A stretch of DNA of 64,000 bases, taken from positions 1 to 64,000 of the forward strand of contig NZ_JANZKJ010000018.1 of NCBI RefSeq assembly GCF_025642975.1, written 5' to 3'. Position 1 is the first letter of the stretch, and each line of letters opens with the position of its first letter. A program made the translations under genes and the position numbers. This DNA is from Pseudomonas sp. RIT-PI-S (GTDB lineage Bacteria; Pseudomonadota; Gammaproteobacteria; Pseudomonadales; Pseudomonadaceae). Shown here in pieces: positions 31,359 to 39,661 of this stretch. The notes under the pieces are model-generated. The model saw nothing but the letters and a program-made list of their open reading frames with translations, made no database searches and was not told the DNA's origin.

Positions 31359-31373
31359 CTACAGCGATATCAT
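31345..31373 (+). promoter_or_regulatory. Alpha operon promoter
   Basis: TTGATT (31345-31350) starts immediately after the terminator stem; a 17-base spacer leads to TATCAT (31368-31373) and a GC-rich discriminator. Layout matches the internal promoter before rpsH. Confidence 0.65.
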
Positions 31374-31432
31374 CTCGCGCCCTATTTCTTGGCTTCCGGG
31401 GCGCAGGTAGCTGTCAATTGGAGTCCCACTGA

Positions 31433-31789
31433 ATGGCCCGTATTGCAGGCGTTAACATTCCAGATAACAAGCATACTGTTATCTCGCTGACCTACATCTA
31501 TGGTGTTGGTCGCACTACCGCGCAGAAAATTTGCGCGGACGCCGGTGTAAATCCGGCTGCAAAGATCAAGGATCTGAGCGACGAGCAAATCGAACTGCTG
31601 CGTGGCGAAGTCGCGAAAATCACCACCGAAGGTGACCTGCGTCGTGACATCAACATGAAGATCAAGCGCTTGATGGACCTGGGCTGCTACCGTGGCCTGC
31701 GTCATCGCCGCGGTCTGCCGGTTCGCGGTCAGCGCACCAAGACCAACGCCCGTACCCGTAAGGGTCCGCGCAAGCCGATCCGCAAGTAA
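31433..31789 (+). CDS. rpsM: 30S ribosomal protein S13
   Basis: 118-aa protein of the 30S head, forming bridges to the 50S subunit. Signature RGLRHRRGLPVRGQRTKTNAR lies near the C terminus. First gene of the alpha operon; no S4-responsive pseudoknot was resolved by eye in its short leader. Confidence 0.98.
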   Translation: MARIAGVNIPDNKHTVISLTYIYGVGRTTAQKICADAGVNPAAKIKDLSDEQIELLRGEVAKITTEGDLRRDINMKIKRLMDLGCYRGLRHRRGLPVRGQRTKTNARTRKGPRKPIRK

Positions 31790-31819
31790 TCGCGCCAGCG
31801 AATCGACAGGAATTTAGTC

Positions 31820-32209
31820 ATGGCAAAACCTGCTGCTCGTCCTCGTAAAAAAGTTAAAAAGACAGTGGTTGATGGCATCGCCCATATCCACGCGTCTTTC
31901 AACAACACCATCGTGACCATCACCGACCGTCAAGGTAACGCCCTGTCCTGGGCTACCTCCGGTGGTTCGGGTTTCCGTGGCTCCCGTAAGTCCACTCCGT
32001 TCGCCGCTCAGGTAGCAGCTGAACGTGCTGGCCAGGCTGCCCTGGAGTACGGTCTGAAAAACCTCGACGTAAACGTCAAGGGTCCAGGTCCAGGTCGTGA
32101 GTCTGCTGTTCGTGCTCTGAACGGCTGCGGCTACAAGATCGCCAGCATCACCGACGTGACGCCAATCCCGCACAACGGGTGCCGTCCGCCGAAGAAGCGT
32201 CGCGTGTAA
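31820..32209 (+). CDS. rpsK: 30S ribosomal protein S11
   Basis: 129-aa platform protein near the E-site codon. Motif NNTIVTITDRQGN and the C-terminal TPIPHNGCRPPKKRRV are canonical. Confidence 0.98.
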   Translation: MAKPAARPRKKVKKTVVDGIAHIHASFNNTIVTITDRQGNALSWATSGGSGFRGSRKSTPFAAQVAAERAGQAALEYGLKNLDVNVKGPGPGRESAVRALNGCGYKIASITDVTPIPHNGCRPPKKRRV

Positions 32210-32227
32210 TCCAGGAGACAGTAAGAA

Positions 32228-32848
32228 ATGGCACGTTACATTGGTCCAAAATGCAAACTGTCTCGTCGTGAAGGCACCGATCTGTTCCTGAAGAGCGGCG
32301 TCCGCGCTCTGGAATCCAAGTGCAATATCGAAGCAGCACCGGGTATCCACGGCCAGCGCCGTGGCCGTCAGTCCGACTACGGCACCCAGCTGCGTGAGAA
32401 GCAAAAAGTTCGTCGTATCTACGGCGTGCTCGAGCGTCAATTCAGCGGCTACTACAAGCAAGCCGCCAGCCAGAAGGGCGCCACCGGCGAAAACCTTCTG
32501 CAGCTGCTCGAGTGCCGTCTGGACAACGTCGTTTACCGTATGGGCTTTGGTGCCACTCGCGCCGAGTCCCGCCAACTGGTTTCGCACAAAGCGATCTCGG
32601 TCAATGGCCAGACTGTAAACGTCCCGTCCTACCAGGTTCGTGCAGGTGACGTGGTTGCAGTTCGCGAGAAGTCGAAAAACCAGCTGCGCATCGCTCAAGC
32701 CCTTGAGTTGTGTGCCCAGCGTGGCCGCGTTGAGTGGGTTGAAGTAGATACTGAGAAGAAGTCTGGCACTTTCAAAAGTGTTCCGGCTCGCAGCGATCTC
32801 TCCGCCGACATCAACGAAAACCTGATCGTCGAGCTCTACTCCAAGTAA
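32228..32848 (+). CDS. rpsD: 30S ribosomal protein S4
   Basis: 206-aa primary assembly protein, with an S4 RNA-binding domain (LDNVVYRMGFGATRAESRQL). In E. coli it represses the alpha operon and acts as an antiterminator. Two N-terminal cysteines (9 and 31) remain, but not a full zinc site. Confidence 0.98.
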   Translation: MARYIGPKCKLSRREGTDLFLKSGVRALESKCNIEAAPGIHGQRRGRQSDYGTQLREKQKVRRIYGVLERQFSGYYKQAASQKGATGENLLQLLECRLDNVVYRMGFGATRAESRQLVSHKAISVNGQTVNVPSYQVRAGDVVAVREKSKNQLRIAQALELCAQRGRVEWVEVDTEKKSGTFKSVPARSDLSADINENLIVELYSK

Positions 32849-32870
32849 GGGCTAGAAAGTAGGTGCATCC

Positions 32871-33872
32871 ATGCAGATTTCGGTAAATGAGTTTCTGACG
32901 CCCCGCCACATTGATGTGCAGGTCGTCAGCCCAACCCGCGCCAAGATCACGCTCGAGCCTCTCGAGCGTGGTTTCGGCCACACCCTGGGCAACGCGCTGC
33001 GTCGCATCCTGTTGTCCTCCATGCCTGGCTGTGCAGTAGTAGAAGCCGAGATCGACGGTGTACTCCACGAGTACAGCGCCATCGAAGGTGTTCAGGAAGA
33101 CGTTATTGAAATCCTGCTCAACCTTAAAGGTCTGGCTATCAAGCTGCACGGTCGTGACGAAGTTACGCTGACCTTGTCCAAAAAAGGTTCGGGGGTGGTT
33201 ACCGCTGCCGATATTCAGCTGGATCATGATGTCGAGATCGTGAATCCCGAGCACGTAATCGCGAACCTGGCGTCCAACGGCGCCTTGAACATGAAGCTCG
33301 TTGTAGCTCGTGGTCGCGGTTACGAGCCGGCTGACTCGCGTCAGAGTGACGATGACGAAAGCCGCAGCATTGGTCGCTTGCAGCTGGATGCTTCGTTCAG
33401 CCCGGTACGTCGTATTGCCTACGTGGTGGAAAACGCCCGTGTCGAGCAGCGTACCAACCTGGACAAGCTGGTCATCGACCTGGAAACCAACGGTACCCTG
33501 GACCCGGAAGAAGCTATCCGTCGTGCCGCGACCATCCTGCAACAGCAGCTGGCCGCGTTCGTGGATCTGAAGGGTGACAGCGAGCCAGTCGTTATCGAGC
33601 AGGAAGACGAGATCGATCCGATCCTTCTCCGCCCGGTTGACGATCTGGAGTTGACTGTGCGTTCGGCAAACTGCCTTAAGGCGGAAAACATTTACTACAT
33701 CGGCGATCTGATTCAGCGCACCGAAGTAGAACTGTTGAAGACTCCGAACCTGGGCAAGAAGTCCCTGACCGAAATCAAGGACGTCTTGGCCTCCCGCGGT
33801 CTTTCCCTCGGCATGCGCCTCGACAACTGGCCGCCTGCAAGTCTTAAGAAGGACGATAAGGCCACGGCCTGA
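32871..33872 (+). CDS. rpoA: RNA polymerase alpha subunit
   Basis: 333-aa subunit. The N-terminal domain dimerises and assembles beta and beta'; the C-terminal domain (from about residue 250, containing RSANCLKAENIYYIGDL and the NLGKKSLTEIK helix) binds UP elements and activators. It lies between rpsD and rplQ as usual, giving co-production with ribosomal proteins. Confidence 0.99.
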   Translation: MQISVNEFLTPRHIDVQVVSPTRAKITLEPLERGFGHTLGNALRRILLSSMPGCAVVEAEIDGVLHEYSAIEGVQEDVIEILLNLKGLAIKLHGRDEVTLTLSKKGSGVVTAADIQLDHDVEIVNPEHVIANLASNGALNMKLVVARGRGYEPADSRQSDDDESRSIGRLQLDASFSPVRRIAYVVENARVEQRTNLDKLVIDLETNGTLDPEEAIRRAATILQQQLAAFVDLKGDSEPVVIEQEDEIDPILLRPVDDLELTVRSANCLKAENIYYIGDLIQRTEVELLKTPNLGKKSLTEIKDVLASRGLSLGMRLDNWPPASLKKDDKATA

Positions 33873-33915
33873 TCGTCGTAATCACCGAACGTAGAGTTTC
33901 GGTAAGGAATGAACC

Positions 33916-34302
33916 ATGCGTCATCGTAAAAGTGGTCGTCACCTAAGCCGCACCAGTTCGCACCGCAAGGCCATGTTCCAGAACATGGCGGTGTCGCTGT
34001 TCGAACACGAGCTGATCAAAACCACCCTGCCGAAAGCCAAGGAACTGCGCCGCGTTGCCGAGCCGCTGATCACCCTGGCCAAGGAAGACAGCGTTGCCAA
34101 CCGTCGTCTGGCCTTCGACCGTACCCGTTCGAAGTCCGCCGTAGGCAAGCTGTTCAACGACCTGGGCAAGCGCTACGCCACCCGTGAAGGCGGCTACCTG
34201 CGCATCCTCAAGTGCGGTTTCCGCGCTGGGGACAACGCGCCTATGGCCTACGTTGAGCTGGTTGACCGTCCGGTCGGCGGCGTAGTTGAAGCTGCCGAAT
34301 AA
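33916..34302 (+). CDS. rplQ: 50S ribosomal protein L17
   Basis: 128-aa protein, start MRHRKSGRHLSRTSSHRKAM canonical. Last gene of the alpha operon; a strong terminator follows. Confidence 0.98.
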   Translation: MRHRKSGRHLSRTSSHRKAMFQNMAVSLFEHELIKTTLPKAKELRRVAEPLITLAKEDSVANRRLAFDRTRSKSAVGKLFNDLGKRYATREGGYLRILKCGFRAGDNAPMAYVELVDRPVGGVVEAAE

Positions 34303-34323
34303 GGTCTGCTTCGATTTACAAGA

Positions 34324-34347
34324 AACCGAGCTTAGGCTCGGTTTTTT
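34324..34347 (+). terminator. Terminator of the alpha operon
   Basis: AACCGAGC (34324-34331) pairs with GCTCGGTT (34336-34343), loop TTAG, followed by a run of six T (34342-34347). Confidence 0.92.
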
Positions 34348-34474
34348 GTTGTCTGGTGGTTAGTAAAAACCTATCAGGCGGCTTTGGTTAATAAATTGGC
34401 CCGTCTCGCTGTAGCTCCGGATACTTGCTCTCAACCGGCCCCTTCCGGATTGCATGCTAGATGGAGAACAACAG

Positions 34475-35923
34475 ATGAGTGATACCTTAACCCTGACCAC
34501 CGCCAGCGGCGCACCAGTCGCCGATAATCAGAACTCCCGCTCTGCCGGCCCGCGTGGCCCGCTGTTGCTCGACGATTTTCACCTTGTGGAGAAACTCGCC
34601 CACTTCAATCGGGAGAACATCCCCGAGCGCCGTGTACACGCCAAGGGTTCAGGTGCTTACGGCACTTTCACAGTCACTCAGAACATTACCGGCTTCAGCT
34701 GCGCCAAACTGTTCAGTGAGGTCGGCAAGCAAACTCCAATCTTCCTGCGCTTTTCCACCGTAGGCGGTGAGCGTGGCTCGGCAGACACTGAGCGCGACCC
34801 GCGCGGCTTCGCCGTCAAGTTCTACACCGAGGAAGGCAACTGGGACATTGTTGGGAACAACACGCCGGTGTTCTTCATCCGTGATCCGCTGAAGTTCCCA
34901 GACTTTATTCACACCCAGAAGCGCCTGCCACAGAGCAACCTCAAGAGCTCACAGATGATGTGGGACTTCTGGTCGCACTCCCCCGAAGCGCTACACCAGG
35001 TCACCATCCTGTTCAGTGACCGCGGTATCCCAGATGGTTACCGGCATATGCATGGCTTCGGTAGCCACACCTATAGCCTGGTGAATGCCCGGGGTGAGCG
35101 GGTGTGGGTCAAGTGGCACTACAAAACTCAACAAGGGATCAAGAACCTCGCTCCCGCAGAGGCTGCACGGATCGCTGGCACCGACCCGGACTACGCGCAG
35201 CGCGACCTCTTCAGCGCGATCGAGCGAGGGGAGTTCCCGCGCTGGACGGTCTGCATGCAGGTGATGACCGAAGAACAGACTAATCAGCACCGGGAAAATC
35301 CGTTTGATGTGACCAAGGTATGGTCGCAAAAGGAATTTCCGTTGATCGAAGTCGGCACGCTGGAACTGAACCGTAACCCCCTTAATTACTTTGCAGAAGT
35401 TGAGCAGGCAGCCTTCGGCCCAAGCAACATGATCCCGGGTGTAGGCTTGTCTCCAGATCGCATGTTGCAAGGGCGGGTATTCGCTTATGCCGATGCTCAT
35501 CGTTATCGTGTGGGCACTAACTTCCAGCAACTGCCGGTGAACGCGCCATTGGCACCAGTTAATAATTACCAGCGCGATGGCGCCATGCGTTTCGGTAGTA
35601 ATGGCGGCCCACTGCCTAACTACGAGCCCAACAGCTATAGCCAAGCGCCGAAACAGGTACCTGCCTACGCGGAGCCGCCCCTGTCCATCAGCGGTGCTGC
35701 CACCCGGTACGATCATCGTACCGACGGCGATTACTATAGCCAGGCCCGTGCCCTGTTCCGGCTGATGAGTGGCGAGCAGCAGCAGCTGTTAATCAACAAC
35801 ATTGCCGGTGCCATGCAAGGGGTCACTGAGGACGTGGTGCGGCGCCAGCTGCAGCATTTCTTCATGGTTGACCCGGCCTACGCCGGAGGTATTGCCGACG
35901 TGTTGGGCGTATCGCTGAAGTAA
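34475..35923 (+). CDS. katA: Haem catalase KatA
   Basis: 482-aa monofunctional small-subunit catalase that splits hydrogen peroxide. Catalytic His55 lies in VHAKGSGAYG, the distal Asn in VGNNTPVFF, and the proximal haem Tyr at about residue 338 in FAYADAHRYRVG. No signal peptide is seen, so it is probably cytoplasmic. ATG at 34475 has GGAG eight bases upstream; a start at 34454 lacks one. Upstream lies a partial OxyR-like dyad (TTAG-N7-CTAT at 34360-34374), consistent with peroxide induction. The next gene is a ferritin, the pairing seen in P. aeruginosa. Confidence 0.95.
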   Translation: MSDTLTLTTASGAPVADNQNSRSAGPRGPLLLDDFHLVEKLAHFNRENIPERRVHAKGSGAYGTFTVTQNITGFSCAKLFSEVGKQTPIFLRFSTVGGERGSADTERDPRGFAVKFYTEEGNWDIVGNNTPVFFIRDPLKFPDFIHTQKRLPQSNLKSSQMMWDFWSHSPEALHQVTILFSDRGIPDGYRHMHGFGSHTYSLVNARGERVWVKWHYKTQQGIKNLAPAEAARIAGTDPDYAQRDLFSAIERGEFPRWTVCMQVMTEEQTNQHRENPFDVTKVWSQKEFPLIEVGTLELNRNPLNYFAEVEQAAFGPSNMIPGVGLSPDRMLQGRVFAYADAHRYRVGTNFQQLPVNAPLAPVNNYQRDGAMRFGSNGGPLPNYEPNSYSQAPKQVPAYAEPPLSISGAATRYDHRTDGDYYSQARALFRLMSGEQQQLLINNIAGAMQGVTEDVVRRQLQHFFMVDPAYAGGIADVLGVSLK

Positions 35924-35940
35924 GTCGAAACGAGAAGAAG

Positions 35941-35965
35941 AACCGCCCTCATTTAGGCGGTTTTT
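35941..35965 (+). terminator. Terminator of katA
   Basis: AACCGCC (35941-35947) pairs with GGCGGTT (35956-35962) and is followed by TTTTT, so katA and the ferritin gene are probably separate transcripts. Confidence 0.85.
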
Positions 35966-36080
35966 CGCTTCCGGTTAGCGGGTTTTTGCAGAAAATCGCG
36001 ATTTATTGCCGTTGCTGCATCGACCCCGGCACGGCATTGGTTCACACTAGGCTTCTGTCAAAAGTTAAGAGAAGTGGGCC

Positions 36081-36551
36081 ATGCAAGGTCATCCAGATGT
36101 CATCGACTACCTCAATACGCTGCTGACCGGCGAACTCGCGGCCCGCGATCAGTACTTCATCCATTCCCGCATGTATGAAGACTGGGGCTTTGCCAAGCTG
36201 TACGAACGCATCAATCACGAAATGGAAGAAGAAGCCGGCCATGCCGATGCTTTGATGCGGCGGATTCTGATGCTCGAAGGCACGCCGCGCATGCGCCCAG
36301 ACGATCTCGACGTGGGCACCACGGTGCCAGAAATGCTCGAAAGCGACCTGCGCCTCGAGTACAAGGTGCGTGCAGCGCTTTGCAAGGGCATCGCCTTATG
36401 TGAGCAGCATCGGGACTACGTCAGCCGGGACATCCTCAAGCTGCAGCTCTCGGACACTGAGGAAGATCACACTTACTGGCTGGAGAAACAGCTGGGTTTG
36501 ATCAAAAGCATCGGTTTGCAGAATTACCTGCAGTCGCAGATGGGTAACTAA
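36081..36551 (+). CDS. ftnA: Ferritin FtnA (formerly BfrA type), iron storage
   Basis: 156-aa four-helix iron-storage protein. Ferroxidase ligands Glu18, Glu51 and His54 are visible, with Tyr25 nearby. Position 52, where true bacterioferritins have the haem-binding Met, is Ala (EEEAGHA). This matches the P. aeruginosa gene next to katA, first called bfrA and later shown to encode a haem-free ferritin, FtnA. Together with the catalase it would limit Fenton chemistry by storing iron while peroxide is removed. Many databases may still label it bacterioferritin. Confidence 0.85.
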   Translation: MQGHPDVIDYLNTLLTGELAARDQYFIHSRMYEDWGFAKLYERINHEMEEEAGHADALMRRILMLEGTPRMRPDDLDVGTTVPEMLESDLRLEYKVRAALCKGIALCEQHRDYVSRDILKLQLSDTEEDHTYWLEKQLGLIKSIGLQNYLQSQMGN

Positions 36552-36567
36552 CGCTCATCTTTCATGG

Positions 36568-36620
36568 CCCCGGGTCGCGGGCCTGCCCGCTCCTACAGCG
36601 CTTGCAGGAGCGGGATTGCC
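36568..36620. repeat. REP-like palindromic element between ftnA and uvrA
   Basis: CCCGCTCCT (36586-36594) pairs with AGGAGCGGG (36606-36614); the left part CGCGGGCCTGCCCGCTCCTA matches the core of the 35-base REP elements known to be abundant in P. putida. It lies between the ends of convergent ftnA and uvrA and could stop transcription both ways. Confidence 0.75.
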
Positions 36621-36621
36621 C

Positions 36622-39459
36622 TCAAACCTTATCCCGCTCCAGCAGCGGCTTAAGGTACTTCCCGGTATAAGACTGCGCCATCTTCGTCACTTGCTCCGGC
36701 GTGCCGCAGGCAATGATCTGCCCGCCGCGCGAACCACCCTCCGGCCCCAAATCGACCAACCAGTCCGCCGTCTTGATCACATCAAGGTTGTGCTCGATCA
36801 CCACCACGGTGTTGCCGTGGTCGCGCAGGCGATGAAGTACATCCAGCAGCTGCTGAATGTCGGCAAAGTGCAGGCCGGTGGTGGGCTCGTCCAAGATATA
36901 CAGCGTTTTGCCGGTATCGCGCTTGGATAACTCACGAGACAGCTTCACTCGCTGCGCTTCGCCACCTGAAAGCGTGGTTGCTGATTGCCCTAGCTTGATA
37001 TACGACAAGCCCACATCCATCAGCGTTTGCAACTTGCGAGCAAGCGCCGGCACCGCGTCGAAGAATTCACGGGCTTCCTCGATGGTCATTTGCAGCACTT
37101 CGTCGATGCTCTTGCCCTTGTAGCGGATCTCCAGCGTTTCGCGGTTATACCGCTTGCTCTTGCACACGTCGCAAGGCACATAAATGTCTGGCAGGAAGTG
37201 CATTTCCACCTTGATCAAGCCATCGCCTTGGCATGCTTCGCAGCGGCCGCCCTTGACGTTGAACGAGAAGCGCCCTGGGCCATAGCCGCGGGCACGGGCT
37301 TCCGGAACGCCGGCGAACAACTCGCGGATGGGCGTGAACAGCCCGGTATAGGTCGCCGGGTTGGAACGCGGCGTGCGGCCGATCGGGCTCTGATCGATGT
37401 CCACCACTTTGTCCAGGTGTTGCAGCCCATCGATGCTGTCGTGCGCAGCGGCCTCGAGCGTGGTAGCGCCATTGAGGGCCGTGGCGCTGAGCGGGAATAG
37501 CGTGTTGTTGATCAAGGTGGACTTGCCCGAGCCAGACACGCCAGTCACGCAGGTCAACAGCCCGATGGGAATCTCCAGGTCAACATTGCGCAGGTTGTTT
37601 CCGCGGGCGCCCTTGATGCTCAGCGTAAGCTTTTTGTCGCGTGGGGTACGTTTGGCCGGGTACGTGATTTTCTTGCGGCCAGATAGGTAAGCGCCCGTGA
37701 GCGAATCCGGATGGGCCATGACCTCATCGGGCGTGCCCTCGGCGACGATGGCACCGCCATGGACCCCCGCGCCAGGGCCGATGTCGACCACATAGTCGGC
37801 GAGGCGAATAGCATCCTCGTCGTGCTCGACCACTATCACAGTGTTGCCGATGTCGCGCAGGTGGTTGAGTGTGGCGAGCAAGCGGTCGTTGTCCCGCTGA
37901 TGCAACCCAATGGACGGCTCATCGAGGATGTACATCACCCCCACTAAGCCCGCGCCGATCTGGCTGGCCAGGCGGATGCGCTGCGCTTCACCGCCAGAGA
38001 GGGTGTCGGCGCTGCGGTCGAGGGTGAGGTAGTCCAGCCCTACGTTCACCAGAAACTGCAGGCGTTCGCGGATCTCCTTGAGGATTTTGTCAGCGATCTC
38101 GCCCTTGCGCCCCGTCAGCTGCAAACCGCCGAAATAATCCCAGGCTTCGCCGATCGGCAACCCGGTGACCGCAGGCAGCGTTTTTTCGCCCACCCACACG
38201 TGGCGGGACTCCCGGCGCAGGCGGGTGCCGCGGCATTCCGGGCAGGGTTGGGTGCTCAGGTACTTGGCCAGGTCCTCGCGTACGCTGGCCGACTCGGTTT
38301 CCCGATAGCGCCGCTCCAGGTTCGGCACTATGCCCTCGAAGGGGTGCGAGCGCCTGACGATATCGCCGCGGTCATTGAGATATTTGAAGTCCACGTTCTC
38401 GCGGCCGCTGCCGTACAGCAACAGCTTTTGCTTCTCCGCGGGCAATTCGCCGAAGGGCTTCTCGAGGCTGAATTTGTAATGAGTGGCCAGCGACCCCAGC
38501 ATCTGGAAGTAATATACGTTGCGTCTGTCCCAGCCGCGGATAGCGCCTTCGCCCAACGTCAGCTCGTTATTGACTAGCCGCTTGGAGTCGAAGAACTGTT
38601 TGACCCCAAGCCCGTCACAGGTGGGGCAGGCACCGGCCGGGTTGTTGAAGGAGAACAGCTTGGGCTCGAGCTCGCTGATCGCATGGCCGCAAACAGGGCA
38701 GGCGAAACGAGCGGAGAAAATGATGTCCTCGCCGGTGTCGCCCTCATCCATGGGGGCGACCAGGGCGATGCCGTCGGCCAGCTTTAGCGCGGTTTCGAAG
38801 GATTCGGCCAGCCGCTGCTGCAGGTCCGCGCGAACCTTGAAGCGGTCTACCACCACATCGATGCTGTGCTTTTTCTGCTTGTCCAGCTTCGGCGCTTCGT
38901 CCAGCTCATGCAGCTTGCCGTTGATGCGAGCCCTCACAAAGCCCTGGGCGCGCAGCTCTTCCAGCACACCGAGGTGCTCGCCCTTGCGTTCGCGGATCAC
39001 CGGCGCCAACAGCATCAGCCGTCGCCCTTCGGGCTCGGCGAGGACCAGGTCGACCATCTGCGACACGGTCTGCGCTTCCAGCGGAGTGTCATGGTCCGGG
39101 CAGCGCGGAGTGCCCACGCGAGCGTAAAGCAGGCGCAGGTAGTCGTAGATCTCGGTAATGGTGCCAACGGTAGAGCGTGGGTTGTGCGAAGTGGACTTCT
39201 GCTCGATGGAAATCGCCGGGGACAACCCCTCGATGGTGTCGACGTCCGGTTTTTCCATCATCGACAGGAATTGCCGCGCGTAGGCTGAGAGCGACTCCAC
39301 ATAGCGCCGCTGGCCCTCGGCATAAAGGGTGTCGAACGCCAGGGAGGACTTGCCCGAGCCGGAGAGGCCGGTGATGACGATCAACTTGTCGCGCGGGAGG
39401 GTCAGGTCAATGTTTTTCAGGTTGTGGGTGCGTGCCCCACGAATCAGGATCTTGTCCAA
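36622..39459 (-). CDS. uvrA: Excinuclease ABC subunit UvrA
   Basis: 945-aa damage-recognition ATPase of nucleotide excision repair; it loads UvrB at lesions. Two ABC ATPase modules have Walker A GLSGSGKS (31-38) and GVSGSGKS (about 637-644), with LSGGEAQR signatures in each. Zinc fingers are CPVCGHA...CPTCDGLG and CEACQGDG...CDVCKSKRYN. The start is TTG at 39459 (MDKILIRGARTHNLK) with GAGG five bases upstream; the longer frame to 39543 is rejected. No clear LexA box was found upstream, though uvrA is SOS-regulated in many bacteria. Divergent from the MFS gene. Confidence 0.96.
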   Translation of the reverse strand: MDKILIRGARTHNLKNIDLTLPRDKLIVITGLSGSGKSSLAFDTLYAEGQRRYVESLSAYARQFLSMMEKPDVDTIEGLSPAISIEQKSTSHNPRSTVGTITEIYDYLRLLYARVGTPRCPDHDTPLEAQTVSQMVDLVLAEPEGRRLMLLAPVIRERKGEHLGVLEELRAQGFVRARINGKLHELDEAPKLDKQKKHSIDVVVDRFKVRADLQQRLAESFETALKLADGIALVAPMDEGDTGEDIIFSARFACPVCGHAISELEPKLFSFNNPAGACPTCDGLGVKQFFDSKRLVNNELTLGEGAIRGWDRRNVYYFQMLGSLATHYKFSLEKPFGELPAEKQKLLLYGSGRENVDFKYLNDRGDIVRRSHPFEGIVPNLERRYRETESASVREDLAKYLSTQPCPECRGTRLRRESRHVWVGEKTLPAVTGLPIGEAWDYFGGLQLTGRKGEIADKILKEIRERLQFLVNVGLDYLTLDRSADTLSGGEAQRIRLASQIGAGLVGVMYILDEPSIGLHQRDNDRLLATLNHLRDIGNTVIVVEHDEDAIRLADYVVDIGPGAGVHGGAIVAEGTPDEVMAHPDSLTGAYLSGRKKITYPAKRTPRDKKLTLSIKGARGNNLRNVDLEIPIGLLTCVTGVSGSGKSTLINNTLFPLSATALNGATTLEAAAHDSIDGLQHLDKVVDIDQSPIGRTPRSNPATYTGLFTPIRELFAGVPEARARGYGPGRFSFNVKGGRCEACQGDGLIKVEMHFLPDIYVPCDVCKSKRYNRETLEIRYKGKSIDEVLQMTIEEAREFFDAVPALARKLQTLMDVGLSYIKLGQSATTLSGGEAQRVKLSRELSKRDTGKTLYILDEPTTGLHFADIQQLLDVLHRLRDHGNTVVVIEHNLDVIKTADWLVDLGPEGGSRGGQIIACGTPEQVTKMAQSYTGKYLKPLLERDKV

Positions 39460-39625
39460 GGCGGCCTCGCTCGGCGGGCATAAACAGGGAAGTATACGGG
39501 GCGGGCCGGGCAAACTGCACTTTCCGGCGCGCTGCGGGCCCAAGGGGCCAGGTCAACGTGGCACTAGCCATGAAGATCCGTTCATGTGGCATAGCGTCAC
39601 TCAATGTGCCGTTAAACGATCGGAC

Positions 39626-39634
39626 TGGTAGAAT
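39626..39634 (+). promoter_or_regulatory. Extended -10 promoter of the MFS gene
   Basis: TGG directly followed by TAGAAT is an extended -10; the -35 is weak. Start is predicted near 39641, 20 bases before the ATG. On the minus strand, TATACT (complement of 39491-39496) is a possible -10 for uvrA. The rest of the 39460-39661 gap shows nothing else. Confidence 0.45.
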
Positions 39635-39661
39635 CTCGGCCGGTTCACACGAGGTATATCC

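Noticed and set aside
39460..39661. LexA box search for uvrA
   Set aside because: No CTGT-N8-ACAG element was found in the divergent gap, so SOS control was not annotated.
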